64,000 bases of DNA. Origin: Takakia lepidozioides (Eukaryota > Streptophyta > Takakiopsida > Takakiales > Takakiaceae). The first letter of the stretch is position 1. Each line of letters begins with the position of its first letter. The stretch lies in the NCBI GenBank assembly GCA_030704615.1, contig CM060732.1, positions 59,129,053 to 59,193,052 of the forward strand, written 5' to 3'. The notes under the pieces are model-generated. The model had not been told where the DNA came from. It searched no databases and saw only the letters and a program-made list of their open reading frames with translations. Position numbers and translations under genes: made by a program. Below, in pieces: positions 53,592 through 64,000 of the stretch.

Positions 53592-54556
53592 GACCTACAG
53601 CTAGTGTATCATGGGGGTGTTTCCTATTTGTTTCCCTTTTCGCATTCATCTTGGCTACCTTACCATTGATAATTACGTATTAGTTTCCTTCACTCCTCCA
53701 TTCAATCCACAGCTTCACTCAGATCTCTCTACACAGTGTGATTGTATCGTATAAATATCAGATTATGATTTATCAGGTATCAGGCCGAAGCCATTGTATC
53801 TCTATTCTCCTCTACAATATCCCTACGGCTTTGCATCTAACAAGCATCTACTAATCCTCCTTCATCGTGCTCTCCGATCTCCGCTTCCGCCTGACTCCCA
53901 AGTCCTCCCCCGAATAATGATCTCATCATAATCCCCGTTCTTCCCTTTATCCTCCTATCCGCGGTTCTAACCGTTTCCCTCTCTAACCGTCGTATGTGAA
54001 CTAACATGTTCCCTTCTCTGGTGTTGTTCCCCACAGTCGTTCCCTGTCCTACTCTTCGTTCCCTATTATCGTGACAGCTGTGTCAAGCGGTGACTGGCTG
54101 TGTTTGGCTGTGTCGGGCTGTGACTGGCTGTGTGGCTATGCCGGGCTGTGACTGGCTGTGTGGGCTGTGTCTGCTGTGACGACTGTGACGGGCTGTGTGG
54201 GCTGTGTGGGCTGTGTCGGCTGTGTGGGCTGTGTGGGCTGTGTCGGCTGTGTCGGGCTGTGTGGGCTGTGTGGGCTGTGACGGGCTGTGTGGGCTGTGAC
54301 GGCTGTGTGGGCTGTGTGGGCTGTGTCGGCTGTGTGGGCTGTGTCGGCTGTGTGGGCTGTGACGGCTGTGTGGGCTGTGTCGGCTGTGTGGGCTGTGACG
54401 GCTGTGACGGCTGTGTGGGCTGTGTGGGTTGTGTAACCCCCTTCTACAGTGCTCTGCTGTCACCCCTAAGGTTCCTGTTTGTCTCAGTCTGTGCAAAAAT
54501 TAAGGGTACCCTACAGATCCCGTATAAGTGTCTAAGTCCCCTACAGTCCTCTAACA
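53484..54556 (-). repeat. Element B 5' LTR
   Basis: This is the right LTR on plus, 1,073 bp, with the CACAGCC array at about 54075-54437. It holds the ORF0 start codon at 53591-53589. Confidence 0.95.
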
Positions 54557-56782
54557 CTGCCTAAAGTGTAATACTCCCCACACCAGGGCATAGCATTCAC
54601 CTTCCATAGGGTGATATTTGCGCTGAGCATCAGATAGTACCTTACTGGCATATGAATGACCCAATGACCCCCCTTTTATACTCCTTTTGTGACAATACTG
54701 CCCCTACTCCTTTGATGGACCAGTCAACATCCAAGACGAACGGTCTTGAGAAATCTGGTCTTGCTAGGATGGGAGCAGTTACCAACTTCACTTGTAAGGC
54801 AGAAAAGGCGTTTTGTGCCTCTGCACTCCAGATAAACTTCACATCTTTCTTGGTTAGAGTGAACAAGGGTACTGCCACTCCAGCATATCCTTTGACATAG
54901 GGCCTATAGTACCCTGTCATGCCCAAGTAGCTTTTGAGAGCAGTGTGGTTTTTGGGCAAGGGAAACCTTTCAATAGCAGCTATCTTATCTGGATCAGGCC
55001 ACGTTCCCTCTTCAGAGATCACATGCCCAAGGAATACCAACTGTAAGTTGGCAAAGTAACACTTGTCCGGATTGAGCCTAAGATTGGCCTTTCTAACCTT
55101 TCTCAGTACTTTCTTTATATGCCCCACGTGATCTCCCCAGTCCTTGCTATGGATATTGACGTCATCTACAAAAACTTTAGCGCAATCTTTGATTTCTTCT
55201 CTGAGCACCCTATTCATTGTTCTCTGAAAGGTAGCAGTGGCATTTTTCAGCCCGAATGGCATGACTAGCCATTCATACAATCCCTTCTTTGTGATCACTG
55301 CTGTTTTGCCTATGTCTCGGTCGTCCATTTTGATCTGCCAAAAACCAGATTGTAAATCCAGCGCAGAAAACCACTTGGCTTTCCCCAACTGGTTTAAAAC
55401 ATCCTGAATTAATGGCATAGGGTAAGAGTCCCTTCTGGTTAAACGGTTTACTGGCCTAAAATCACCACAAAACCGCTTGGATCCATCCTTTTTTGGTGGA
55501 AGGGTAACTGGACACGACCATTCTGAACTACTCTCTCTCATCTTGCCTTGTGAGATCAAAGTCTCAATTTGTCCTTGTACCTCGTTTTCCTCCCACTCTG
55601 ATAGGCGGCTGGGACGACTTCTGCAAGGGGGAAAGCCTTGAGTATCAATTGTATGTTCCACCTCACTGCAATATCCTAAGTCAGCCTTGCTAAGAGCAAA
55701 ACATTCCTGATTTGCTTTTAGCTCTTGCTCCAGCTCTTTCCTTTGTTCTGGAGCGAGCTCTGGGTTGATGTGTAGTCTGGATTTCAGACTTCTCCAACGA
55801 CTCTCCATTTCTTCCTCTTGACTGGGTTCTAAACTCTTTCCCTCCACCTGGCTTACAGAGTTAGCTACTCTCTGTCTTTCCTCCTGTGTGACAACCTGAT
55901 TCCAATCATGGAAATCATCCTCTATTTCTACGTTGTTGTTCCCTAGTTCTCCATCCCAAGCCTTCTGGTGAGCTTCCTGAATTATAGCGGCAGCCATGCT
56001 ACGTTGGGTCTCTTCCTGAAGGAGTTCAGACATCCCTTGGTCTTCGAACAGGTCCTCCCAGCTGACATCATCTATTATCTCCTCAACATCCTTCAGTACT
56101 GTATCTACCTCCTCACTCTCTTCAGAACCTCCCATCTCCTCATCCTTATCAGATTTAGAGGTGTCAGAACCTGAGGATCCTTCCTCCGTGTCCTCATACT
56201 CTTCCTCTGGCTTTCTTTCTTTCTCCCACAAGCCTAGGTACTGCTCATCTGACGTCAGGGTTAAGACATTACCTGTTGACGTACTGCCTGCATACCGCAC
56301 TCTGCTCTCGACCCCTCTATGGCAGGCTGTTCTAGTAACTGCAGGCTCATTGTAATTTATGGTGTGCAAAGGGAAGTGAGCAAAATCCTTTCCTGGCCCA
56401 TAGCGCACACGAATTGTTTCAGCTTCGGTGTCAACTACAGCGCCAAACTTTTTGAGAAAGTCTAATCCCAGCAGCATGTGATATGTATCCGTGTTCACCA
56501 CCATAAAGGACAAACGATTGGTCAGCTCTCCTACTTTGACCTTGATGTCCTCAAGTCTGCCCATTGCAGTCTCAAGAGCACCAGAGGCTACTCTGTAATT
56601 TACATCCTTACTAGTAATGACAGATCCCATCAGACCAAGATCCCTTACAATACTCGCGGATATTACTGAGAGCATGGCACCTGTGTCAATCTGGCCTAAT
56701 ACTTGGTAATCTCCCATTGTAATCATCACATGAAGTGCCTTTACTTTACCAGTATAAGCATATGAGATTGTGGGTTCAGCGT
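54557..56782 (-). CDS. Element C protease and reverse transcriptase (pol N-terminal part)
   Basis: The frame runs from the broken LTR edge at 56782 through an aspartic protease (GQIDTGAMLSVIS, with DTGA) and an acidic linker to RT (KMRESSSEWSCPVTLPPKKD, DFRPVNRLTRRDSYPMPLIQ, VMPFGLKNATATFQRTMNR, VFVDDVNIHS). The first half of RNase H (FVLDVDWSIKGVGAVL, then ECYALVWGVLHF) lies across 54642-54557. It has no gag and no start codon of its own; the first ATG is at 56729. The open stretch ends near 54642 before the element B junction, so a small frame change may be present there. Confidence 0.88.
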
Positions 56783-58070
56783 TAGATCACCTTATCCTTT
56801 CTATGTTTTCAACAGTTCCAGCTAACCCTCATTTGATCTCTCCAGGCAAACAAGCTAGATTTACATTGGTTTCAGTGCATCACTACCCACGGCAGCATTG
56901 TGTGCAGGTTTATAACACTGAAACAAGATTCAAGAATGAAGACAACAGTGACCATTCTGATTTCAGTGACAAACAATCTCTCTCTCTCTCTCTTCACTCA
57001 TTTCTCTTACTAACACCACAACACCATCCTTTCCATGTTCTGGTTTGAAGTCCAGAGTCTCCATTCCATTTCCAAAAATCTTTTCCTCTATCACATGTCT
57101 CCACCATTTCTCTTCTACCAAGATGCAGTCCTAAATCTACCAAAAGCAATTTCTAAGTTTCAACAAAAAAAGGCCAACAGTCCACAGACTTATCTGTTTT
57201 TATCCTCTAGTGAAGCGGTGGGTCTGCCTGTCAAGGTGGCACCTCGCCATCGCCTGTCAGCAGCCACTTCAACCTTTTCTCCTTGTCTTGATTCCAGTCT
57301 TTATCATGCCATGATGGCTCCTCTTCATCCCTTGGAACATCCTGTGGCTTGCCCACTAAATTGCTCTATGCAATTCCTTCTTACGAATCGACCTGGTCCT
57401 ATAACAAGAAGACACAAAAGTAGCTAGAAGCTTGATGACAGAGAACGTGAGATGCCATACAGCCAGCACTCCACATGTTTTATCCCCCCCATTGATTGTG
57501 CCCAGACTCTCTTCCTTGTGCTTCCAGCAGCTGGCCGTTTTCCTTTCTTGCTCATCTGCCCATAACTGTCATCTTCAAGGCAATGGCGGCAGCGGTGGTG
57601 CGCCGCTCTCCTTACATGCTCCTATCTCCTGGAATTGATCATCACTCCGAGAGAGGCGGCACCGCTTCCCTTTACACAGAATACCAAGCAGAGGCACTTA
57701 ATGCCGCTTCCTAAACCAAGCAAAATCCCACAGCGTAGGTACAACCTCCCAACAACAGGCTGCCCTGCCAACACCACTGCTCGCAGCAGCTGCTACGAGT
57801 CACCCGTCATCTTCCTCTTTGTTTTTCTCAACCCGTGATTTTAGGTTAAGCACCAATGATGAAAACGTTCATCGCATGGATGAAAATACGCACTGTCATG
57901 ACTTAGCCATTTTTTCTCCTGGCAAAGCATAAGCTCAGTGTGCCCATGAAATTACCTGCATGCAGGGATACATCCCTCCTGTAGTTGGGATAACGGGCAC
58001 TCCTATTATGTGATGTAGGTCTTAACGGTAAAACAAAGATGTAATGTCACTCCCCTGCATTCACACTACA
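56782..58070 (-). repeat. Element C 5' LTR, truncated
   Basis: It matches 40936-42234 closely, with small differences such as a 10-bp gap near 57025. Its inner end is missing because the deletion that removed gag joins LTR sequence directly to pol at 56782. Confidence 0.85.
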
Positions 58071-60947
58071 GTACAACCACCACACAGTCTTCATGCCATG
58101 ATTCACACACTGTTAAATCCTCACCCATCACACGGCGTACATCCATGGGAACTTGAAGGTATTGGTGCACGTGTTTCAATGCTCTCCGATCCAGGAACAA
58201 TCCATCATGGTCCAAATGGACTGCCTTGTGAACCGTTGTGAAGCATTTCCTGGCATAGTAATTGGTGTAAGTGACCTCACTGTTCAACTGGTTGGATGAG
58301 ATGTTCACAACCCTAGAAACTTCGTTCTCAAATGAGTAGCACCAAAAAATGTCGTGGCATCCATGCCTTTCCACATCATCCAATAGCTCTCCGCTCCCTA
58401 TACAAGGGCATATCACATATTAGATGACTCGTGCATTCTTCAAGCTCTGAGTTGTCCAACCATACCTTCGACTGTGTGTGTAAAACAACCTTCCAATCTC
58501 AGTGAGGATCATACCTATCCCACCCAAAATAGAGTCCAATCCCAGATTAAGATGATCCAACACGTGTGGCAAGCACCACATGACGAAGATCTAGTACTCC
58601 TCTGCCTTGTAGAATCCCAATGATTCTATACTCCTCGGCCACCTTGCCCCAAGTCCTGCAGGTCTCATGCATTACAGCTTCTATATCTTTCATCTTCCGA
58701 TTTTCTTCGGCATATTTTACCAGCATATGAACGTACTTCTTGAATATACACAACGCCAAGGTGTGCATGACATCGTACGTCAAATCACGAGATACATCGA
58801 AGCCGTATAAATCATACAATCTCCAAAGACATGAATTCCCTGAAATGCCTGCTTCACGAGCAACTTCTTCCTTTCTTCTGCCATCAGGTAGTTTCTGCCA
58901 TTCTCTCACGGAAAGTGCCATGTTTTCCGCAAGCCACATGTCATGTGGGTGTCTCATCTGCAATCTGTTGTCATGGTACTGAGTACTCCACCAAACCCCT
59001 GTTGGTAGATCTAGCCCGCCACCTGGATGCCATGTAGTGGCGTCAACAACCTGAGTAGCCCCCACTCTTCACTCCACCCACCTTGCACTGAGCAGGGTGG
59101 TCACCAGTCCAAACCATTAGCATGGCCCTCAAGGTAATTGAATCGGCATTGGAAAGGTGCTCGCTAATGAATCCCACAGGATATGAGTAGTGGACTGGGA
59201 ATCCATCCACAAACATACGTTCCAAATCTGTCATCAGAGGCTCCAAGAATGTTGTCAACACGTTGCCATCATCTTGTTGGATTAACTTTTCTGAGCTCGT
59301 AGGAATGAACATGACAGGCAAAGGATCCATTGTGTTGTCTTTACCAAAATTCTATATCATCACGTCCACAGTCCAGCAGCTCTTGGGACTTGTCTTTGCT
59401 GTCGAAAAACCATCCCAATGCAGCATCGATCCGAAATTGCGTGGATCAAACAAGATTAAAATTGGACCTGGAAACATTTCAAAGAACCAAAGATACATAT
59501 TAAATAAGGACACACCTACGGCTTGGAAGCAAAGAAATATATACCAATATGAACTGCAAATGACTTACCTTCAACATGCGCCTTGGGACATGAATCTGAC
59601 TGGCACACTCCGAGCACGCGAAGGTGTAGTGGTCTGTCTCTGAATCCCAATGTTGAATTACTTCCTTGCACTTTTTAGATGCAGGAAATGTCCTGAACAC
59701 ATAGGAACAATTCTTATTGGGACATATTACAGGGGCCTCCCACTCTGCCTCTGGGTTCCAGAAGGCCTGGTATTCACGAAACTTGCTCCCATCAAAATGC
59801 TCTTTGATATGCTCTGGCGAAAAACTAGAATCTTTTCCCAACCATCTATCCCTGGCCCTCCACGTACTCAACATCTTTTCACAAATGGTCCTACTTTTGC
59901 ATAGGCTTGCTAGCAGCGGTCCAATAGGTATGTAGTCAAAAGCTAGGATGTCTTTCCTCATCTGTGAGCAGATTGGACACCTGTCAGAATATCTTGCGCA
60001 GTCCCTTTTAAATTTCTTTCCAGAAGTAGGCTCACACCTACAAGGCACCATCTCAGAGCCTTCGTATGAATCCTCATCACTAGGTGGCATGAGGTGGGGA
60101 GCATGTGGTGTTTCTGTGTCCCCAGGTTACAAACGCCACCTCTCTCTCACTACCAACCCAACCCTTTATACAAGTGACGAAGTTTTTTCCATGAAGTCGG
60201 TGGTACAAACCCCCTGAATCCCTCTGAACCAACCATTGTCAACAATCTGCCAGTTGATAAGGCACTGTAATCGACACTTCCATCTTCGAGAACTTTGGGC
60301 TCTTCCTGCAATGAGCCAAATAATTCGTGTAACATGAAGTCTTGCAGATTATGGGGTACGTGACTCTCGTCCCACTTGTCGTGAAGCTCTACGATTTTGT
60401 TGGTAAGGGCTTCTTCCAGGGTTAAAGCTCGAGCTTCACAAGATGGAGGTGCCTTACTAGAAGAAGGGTCAAGTGAACCTGAGGACATGCTCCCTTGAAG
60501 GTCGAATTCGCAAGATGGATGTTCCTCACTAGAAGAAGGGCCATGTGCACCTTCTGAAGATGTGTTGTCTTGAGGGTCAAGAATTGGTGCTGTGAGGGCT
60601 TCCTCTTCCAACTCATTCACGAATACGTCTTCAGAATTCATATGCTTGTATATAGTCCTCTTTGACATATGAGCCCCTTTGCACCTTGCACAATAGCATG
60701 GAAATTTTTGTCCAGAGCTTGTTGCAGGCGTACCCTCTTCAACCACCTCTCGATGCACCCCTGCATCTGCAATCATGTGCCCCAGCCTGTTGGGCACTTG
60801 TGCAGCATCTTGGACTGGAGTGGATGATGGTTCCGGTACTCTTTGAAGCCTCCTCACTATCGCATGGACCTTACCTGTCTTTGAGCATTGCTCATGGTTG
60901 TAGAACGTCCTTTCAGGCACCCATGCAAATCCAGGAGGGAAATGCAT
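58066..60947 (-). pseudogene. Tnp2-family (CACTA-like) transposase D, N-terminal and central exons
   Basis: This is a decayed multi-exon DNA transposase gene. First exon (60947-60150): CARCKGAHMSKRTIYKHM, the usual Cys/His opening, and an acidic Ser-rich region. Second exon (60090-59569): Cys-rich CRCEPTSG and CPICSQMRKD, then FDYIPIGPLLASL, ending at AAG|GTAAGT. Third (59467-about 58540): FDPRNFGSMLHWDGF, then PKSCWTVDVMI, EPLMTDLERMFVDGF, LRAMLMVWTGDHPAQCK, GISGNSCLWRLYDLYGFDVS, DVMHTLALCIFKKYV. Fourth (58400-58071): HDIFWCYSFENEVSRVVN, then SEVTYTNYYARKCF, as in DUF4218. Lesions: TAG at 59352-59354, TGA at 59043-59045 (likely a CGA Arg codon) and a frame change near 58985. Terminal inverted repeats were not found. 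The rest is at 39323-40198, beyond element C. Confidence 0.8.
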
Positions 60948-61783
60948 GCACTTGTAGGAGCACCGACATACTACATTTTAGCTTGAGCTTCTGTCATGGT
61001 ATCACTCAATATGATGACCAAAGATATTCAAGGCCGGTCTAGTTGTTCAGAAAATAAAAGGGATCAGAGGTCGTTCTTAGAGGACAGTCATCCCCAGGAA
61101 TTTTGCAGTTTGGGTAGCAGCCATCACCTAAGGTCACATGACTTCTGTGATGTGATAGATACAGTCATTAGAGAGCGAAATAAACAGGTGGGGACAGGTC
61201 CTCAAATCATGGAAATTGAAGGATCACTTCTGTAGAAGACTCTCTCGCACACGCACATCACGGAAATCAATCCCTCTCTTCCCTCTTGCCATTTTCCCAA
61301 CAGTTATTTTCCCAAGGTAAAAGGGCTGCATTTCACAACCAATCCCACCCAACAAATTATGCCACGCATAGCATTCCTAACATGTGCACTGGCCGGTCCA
61401 TCTCCAGATGTATATGGGAAGTTGAGCCCTTGCAGTTCCATGGGTGCGATTGGGGGTCTATTGTAATGATGATCACCCACCTTTCTATATGTTCATGTTC
61501 ATCATACTCATGGAAGTTTCTGGAAAGGTGCGAGTCAAGAACGAAGACAACCCTCCTCCCAACAAGAGCGCTCCGCTGCATCCACAACACCAAAAAGTTT
61601 AAGCGATACGGAAGGGATCAAGCTTCATCTACCCACCTTCCAATTGGATTGCTTACTCAACAAATATTATACCAAAGCATTAATTAAAAGCAACATCACA
61701 ATAAGGTTACTTCCTTTGAACGGTACATATATCTTACCAATTTTTTTGACATTGCAAGAAAGTGTATGAGAGAGAGATCTTAC
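60948..61783. other. Stretch without recognised gene
   Basis: This is probably the 5' region of transposase D. It contains short open frames only, and I cannot recognise a domain or transposon terminus. Confidence 0.35.
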
Positions 61784-62655
61784 CTGGAGGGCACTAGCAA
61801 ATGAGGCTGCAACCAAAAGTGGTGCTACATAGCCTATTGCATATGCCAATAGGAGAGTTCCCCCACAAGTGGATCCTGTAATTTGAGAGTACCCCTATGT
61901 CAGTCCCTATTATCCCCCATCATACAGACTTAAAACGCTCTGGACCTGGGCGCCCAAGGCAACTATCCATTCACTACAAGCCATCACAGAGGTTGAAGTT
62001 TCTTGCACGACAGGGGTTCAAAAAAAATGGGTCTGACAATGAGCAAAACTCCTCCAATCTGCCTGGCCAATAAAATGAAACATCTTTTTGAGCATGATAC
62101 AACTTTCATTGGGTCTGTTTTACTATAATTCAGGCACTACTTCCTAGACTGGCAGAATACCAAAAATATGTTGGACACTGCAAACAAGGATACTGAGTTC
62201 GTACTTGAGGGAAGGCTAGCTGCAGCAGCTTGCGCATCAAAGTTGCCAAAGAAACATGGCAGTTGATTTGCCAAAAGACCTCATTAGTATTGAAAGCAAA
62301 AGTTGTATCTTACCTCTCCAGCTTGTACACATAATTTTTATTCAGTTTCTCTTGTTGCTCCAGTGTAATGTATCTGATGTACAAAATTCCTGGTGGTATT
62401 GCCCACAGCCCCCCACTTGTCAATCAAGGTCACATCTGTGCTTGTTGCTACCTCAAGTTATTGTCAAGGGGTTGTGGTGCGAAGGCTTCTACAGCACCAC
62501 GTCGCTCTTTCCACCTTCCCAATTTGCCTTCATTTGTGAGCGGTACAATACATACCTCAAGCAGGTTCAGACCCATAAGCATAGCCACACATGACACGCC
62601 GATTGGAAAGCCTGCCCAATGCCCATATGCGTTCTCTGCCAACGATGCGCCGCCC
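61784..62655 (-). pseudogene. Plastid CcdA-type thiol-disulfide transporter remnant
   Basis: CcdA carries reducing power across the thylakoid membrane for cytochrome c assembly. Three exon pieces appear in order on minus. About 62655-62556: GASLAENAYGHWAGFPIGVS and MGLNLLE, ending at GAG|GTATGT. About 62270-62205: LPCFFGNFDAQAAAASLPSS, ending at CAA|GTACG. 61875-61784: GTLLLAYAIGYVAPLLVAAS followed by FASALQ, ending at CAG|GTAAGA. The last exon lacks one G in a G-run after its acceptor, which breaks the frame. The exon with the membrane Cys (SPCSTP) and the N-terminal exons are not seen. LINE copy 2 begins about 50 bp upstream of the first piece. It is a gene fragment or a decayed copy. Confidence 0.78.
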
Positions 62656-62702
62656 GGCGGTTTCCATGCCCAACACTTAGTGCACCAACACTCAATCCTG
62701 TC

Positions 62703-64000
62703 GAGAACATGCCATAGATCTGTTTGGAAAGGGGTCAGGACTACTGCCCAAAGATGAGAGACCAACTAGAGATCAACCATATACACTTGAAGAATGGAAT
62801 ATATAGAAGGAAATGAAATACCTAGAAGACCTTGAAAACATTGAAACATTGAAACATTGAAAACATTTCAGCAATAAATTTCAAAATTGCATCACTCTAA
62901 TGTATGTAAACGTCCCAGCAAACATCCTACCATTGAAAACATCCCACCATTGAATAATGTAAAACATTTCAGCATTGCATAATTTGAAATTTCCTAGTAG
63001 TGCATAGGCTGTAATATTACATACAATTAAGGCATCAAAATTGCCACATTAATTAAGGGGCCCTAGCTTCATGTTGAGTTATAAGGGACTGTGCCATTTG
63101 GCAGTGATTACCATGTCAAGGGGAGCACATCCAACAACAGTCCTCACTCTCTGGAGGAGACAGTCTCGGCTACCTTGCGAGAGGAACAGCAACGGGCTTT
63201 CAAAGCCCTTAACATCAGGGTCACTGGGAAGCTAGGGGGCCTTGCTGAGGGGGACCCTCTTGACGCTGCCACCAGCCTTATTCAGCAAAACCTTGCTCTC
63301 CCACGGGGCGCGAGTGGCATTGAAAGGGCTTGGCGTGCATGATCTTCAGAGCACAAAGTCCTCTTCATTAGATTCAAGGACAAGGGTGCTCGGGATAGAG
63401 TCCTCAGGCAGAGGCCTCAATTGAGAGGTCAGGGTATGTATCTCAACGATGACTTGACCCCTTTGCAATACAACGCCATGCGGGCGCAACTCTTGCAGGT
63501 TAAGCAAGCTCGAGCTCAAGGGCACTATGCCGTGTACCGAGATGGGAGGGTAATTGTCCGGGAGCACGAACGTCGCCCCTCTAGCTCTAAATAGGGGTTG
63601 GGGCACCATGAGACCAACGCACGCTCACATCTACACATTGGCTCATGGAACTGTAATGGCTCGTTGTGGAGCCACCCTCAAGGGCTTCTAGATATTCTTT
63701 CCAAGTGTGATGTTCTTTTTCTTTTGGAAACTCATGCGTATGAAGGAAATGACCCCCCTTTTATTCTCGGGTATAGCTTTCAGTCAGTGATTCGTCCACG
63801 TACAGGTCTCAAAGGATCTGGAGGTGTGGCTTGTTACTTTGCTGACTGGCTTCTCCCACTTATCTCCTTCCCATACAAAGACCCACTGGCAAGGTACATT
63901 TGGTGTCACATCAAAGGCTACAACATCCTGCTAGCGGGATGTTATTTTGCTCCGGCCGCATCTCCGCACAACGGCCTACATATTCGAACAGATTCACCAT
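62703..64000 (+). mobile_element. L1-like LINE, copy 2 (runs off the window)
   Basis: It is collinear with copy 1 at a constant offset of 56,967 bp, from GAGAACATGCC onward. I saw only one difference in 1.3 kb (A at about 63933 for G in copy 1). ORF1 frame is at 63085-63594 with the same TGA (63340-63342) and TAG (63592-63594) as copy 1. ORF2 starts at 63595 and is cut by the window end within the endonuclease. Confidence 0.93.

Larger units (their letters stand above)
44749..54556 (-). mobile_element. Element B: young Ty3-type LTR element, internally deleted relative of A
   Basis: This is a complete insertion with LTRs of equal length (1,073 bp) at 44749-45821 and 53484-54556. A 5-bp target duplication CTGCC lies at 44744-44748 and 54557-54561. 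ORF0, gag and pol are open. Compared with element A, about 3.84 kb (A positions about 32115-35957) covering almost all of ORF3 is missing. The LTRs look identical apart from rare bases (for example G at 44758 against T at 53493), so the insertion is recent. It sits in the RNase H region of element C. Confidence 0.95.
40199..58070 (-). mobile_element. Element C: Ty3-type LTR element lacking gag, split by element B
   Basis: Minus-strand pol parts lie at 54642-56782 (protease, RT) and 42255-44748 (RNase H, integrase). They are separated only by element B. Near-identical LTR sequence lies on both sides (left up to 42234, right 56782-58070). The LTR start on minus is TGTAGTG, and a polypurine tract (AAAAAGGGGGA) sits beside the left LTR. 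The outer left end is uncertain: GTACAA occurs at 40193-40198 and 58071-58076 and may be the target duplication, but no TG directly follows it on the left. Gag, the primer-binding site and one LTR end are deleted. Confidence 0.8.

Overview
The window looks like repeat-rich nuclear DNA of a streptophyte plant, probably not a flowering plant. The evidence is pieces of nuclear genes for plastid proteins (a CcdA-type thiol-disulfide transporter and a plastid sigma factor), a plant S1-family secreted protein, GT-AG introns, and large Ty3-type LTR elements with an L1-like LINE. No species can be named from sequence alone. I saw no tRNA, rRNA, CRISPR array or bacterial operon.

Layout. 1-2180: 3' part of a minus-strand LTR element (E). 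2180-5735: non-coding DNA with two local duplications, then a gene model with a SAM-like domain. 5736-10094: LINE copy 1. 10188-13867 and 16514-19628: two near-identical direct copies of a repeat-rich block. Between them lie exon pieces of a sigma factor, an NAD(P)-binding epimerase and a TPR protein. 21060-22173: an S1-family (SPH) gene behind tandem TATA-bearing modules, broken by one TAG. 23801-37010: element A, a 13.2-kb Ty3-type element with a GGCTT target duplication, lying in an intron of an aspartyl aminopeptidase (M18) remnant (37072-38678). 39323-60947: a decayed Tnp2-type transposase gene (D) split by element C, which is itself split inside its RNase H region by the younger element B (44749-54556, CTGCC target duplication). 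61784-62655: CcdA exon remnants. 62703-64000: the first 1.3 kb of LINE copy 2.

A, B and E form one LTR family with an unusual plan: LTR, a conserved ORF0 that starts inside the 5' LTR and crosses the primer-binding site, gag with three CCHC knuckles, pol (protease, RT, RNase H, integrase) with a tail of 10-residue repeats, and a very long third ORF (ORF3, about 1,350 codons) after integrase. A has all parts but its gag-pol is full of lesions. B has open ORF0, gag and pol but lost most of ORF3 by an internal deletion, and its two 1,073-bp LTRs are almost identical. ORF0 differs between A and B almost only at synonymous sites over a 65-codon core, and ORF3 is also more conserved in protein than in DNA between A and E. 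ORF0 and ORF3 are the best candidates here for undescribed biology. The second is the LINE, where ORF1 and an ORF2 without a usable ATG lie in one frame separated only by TAG.
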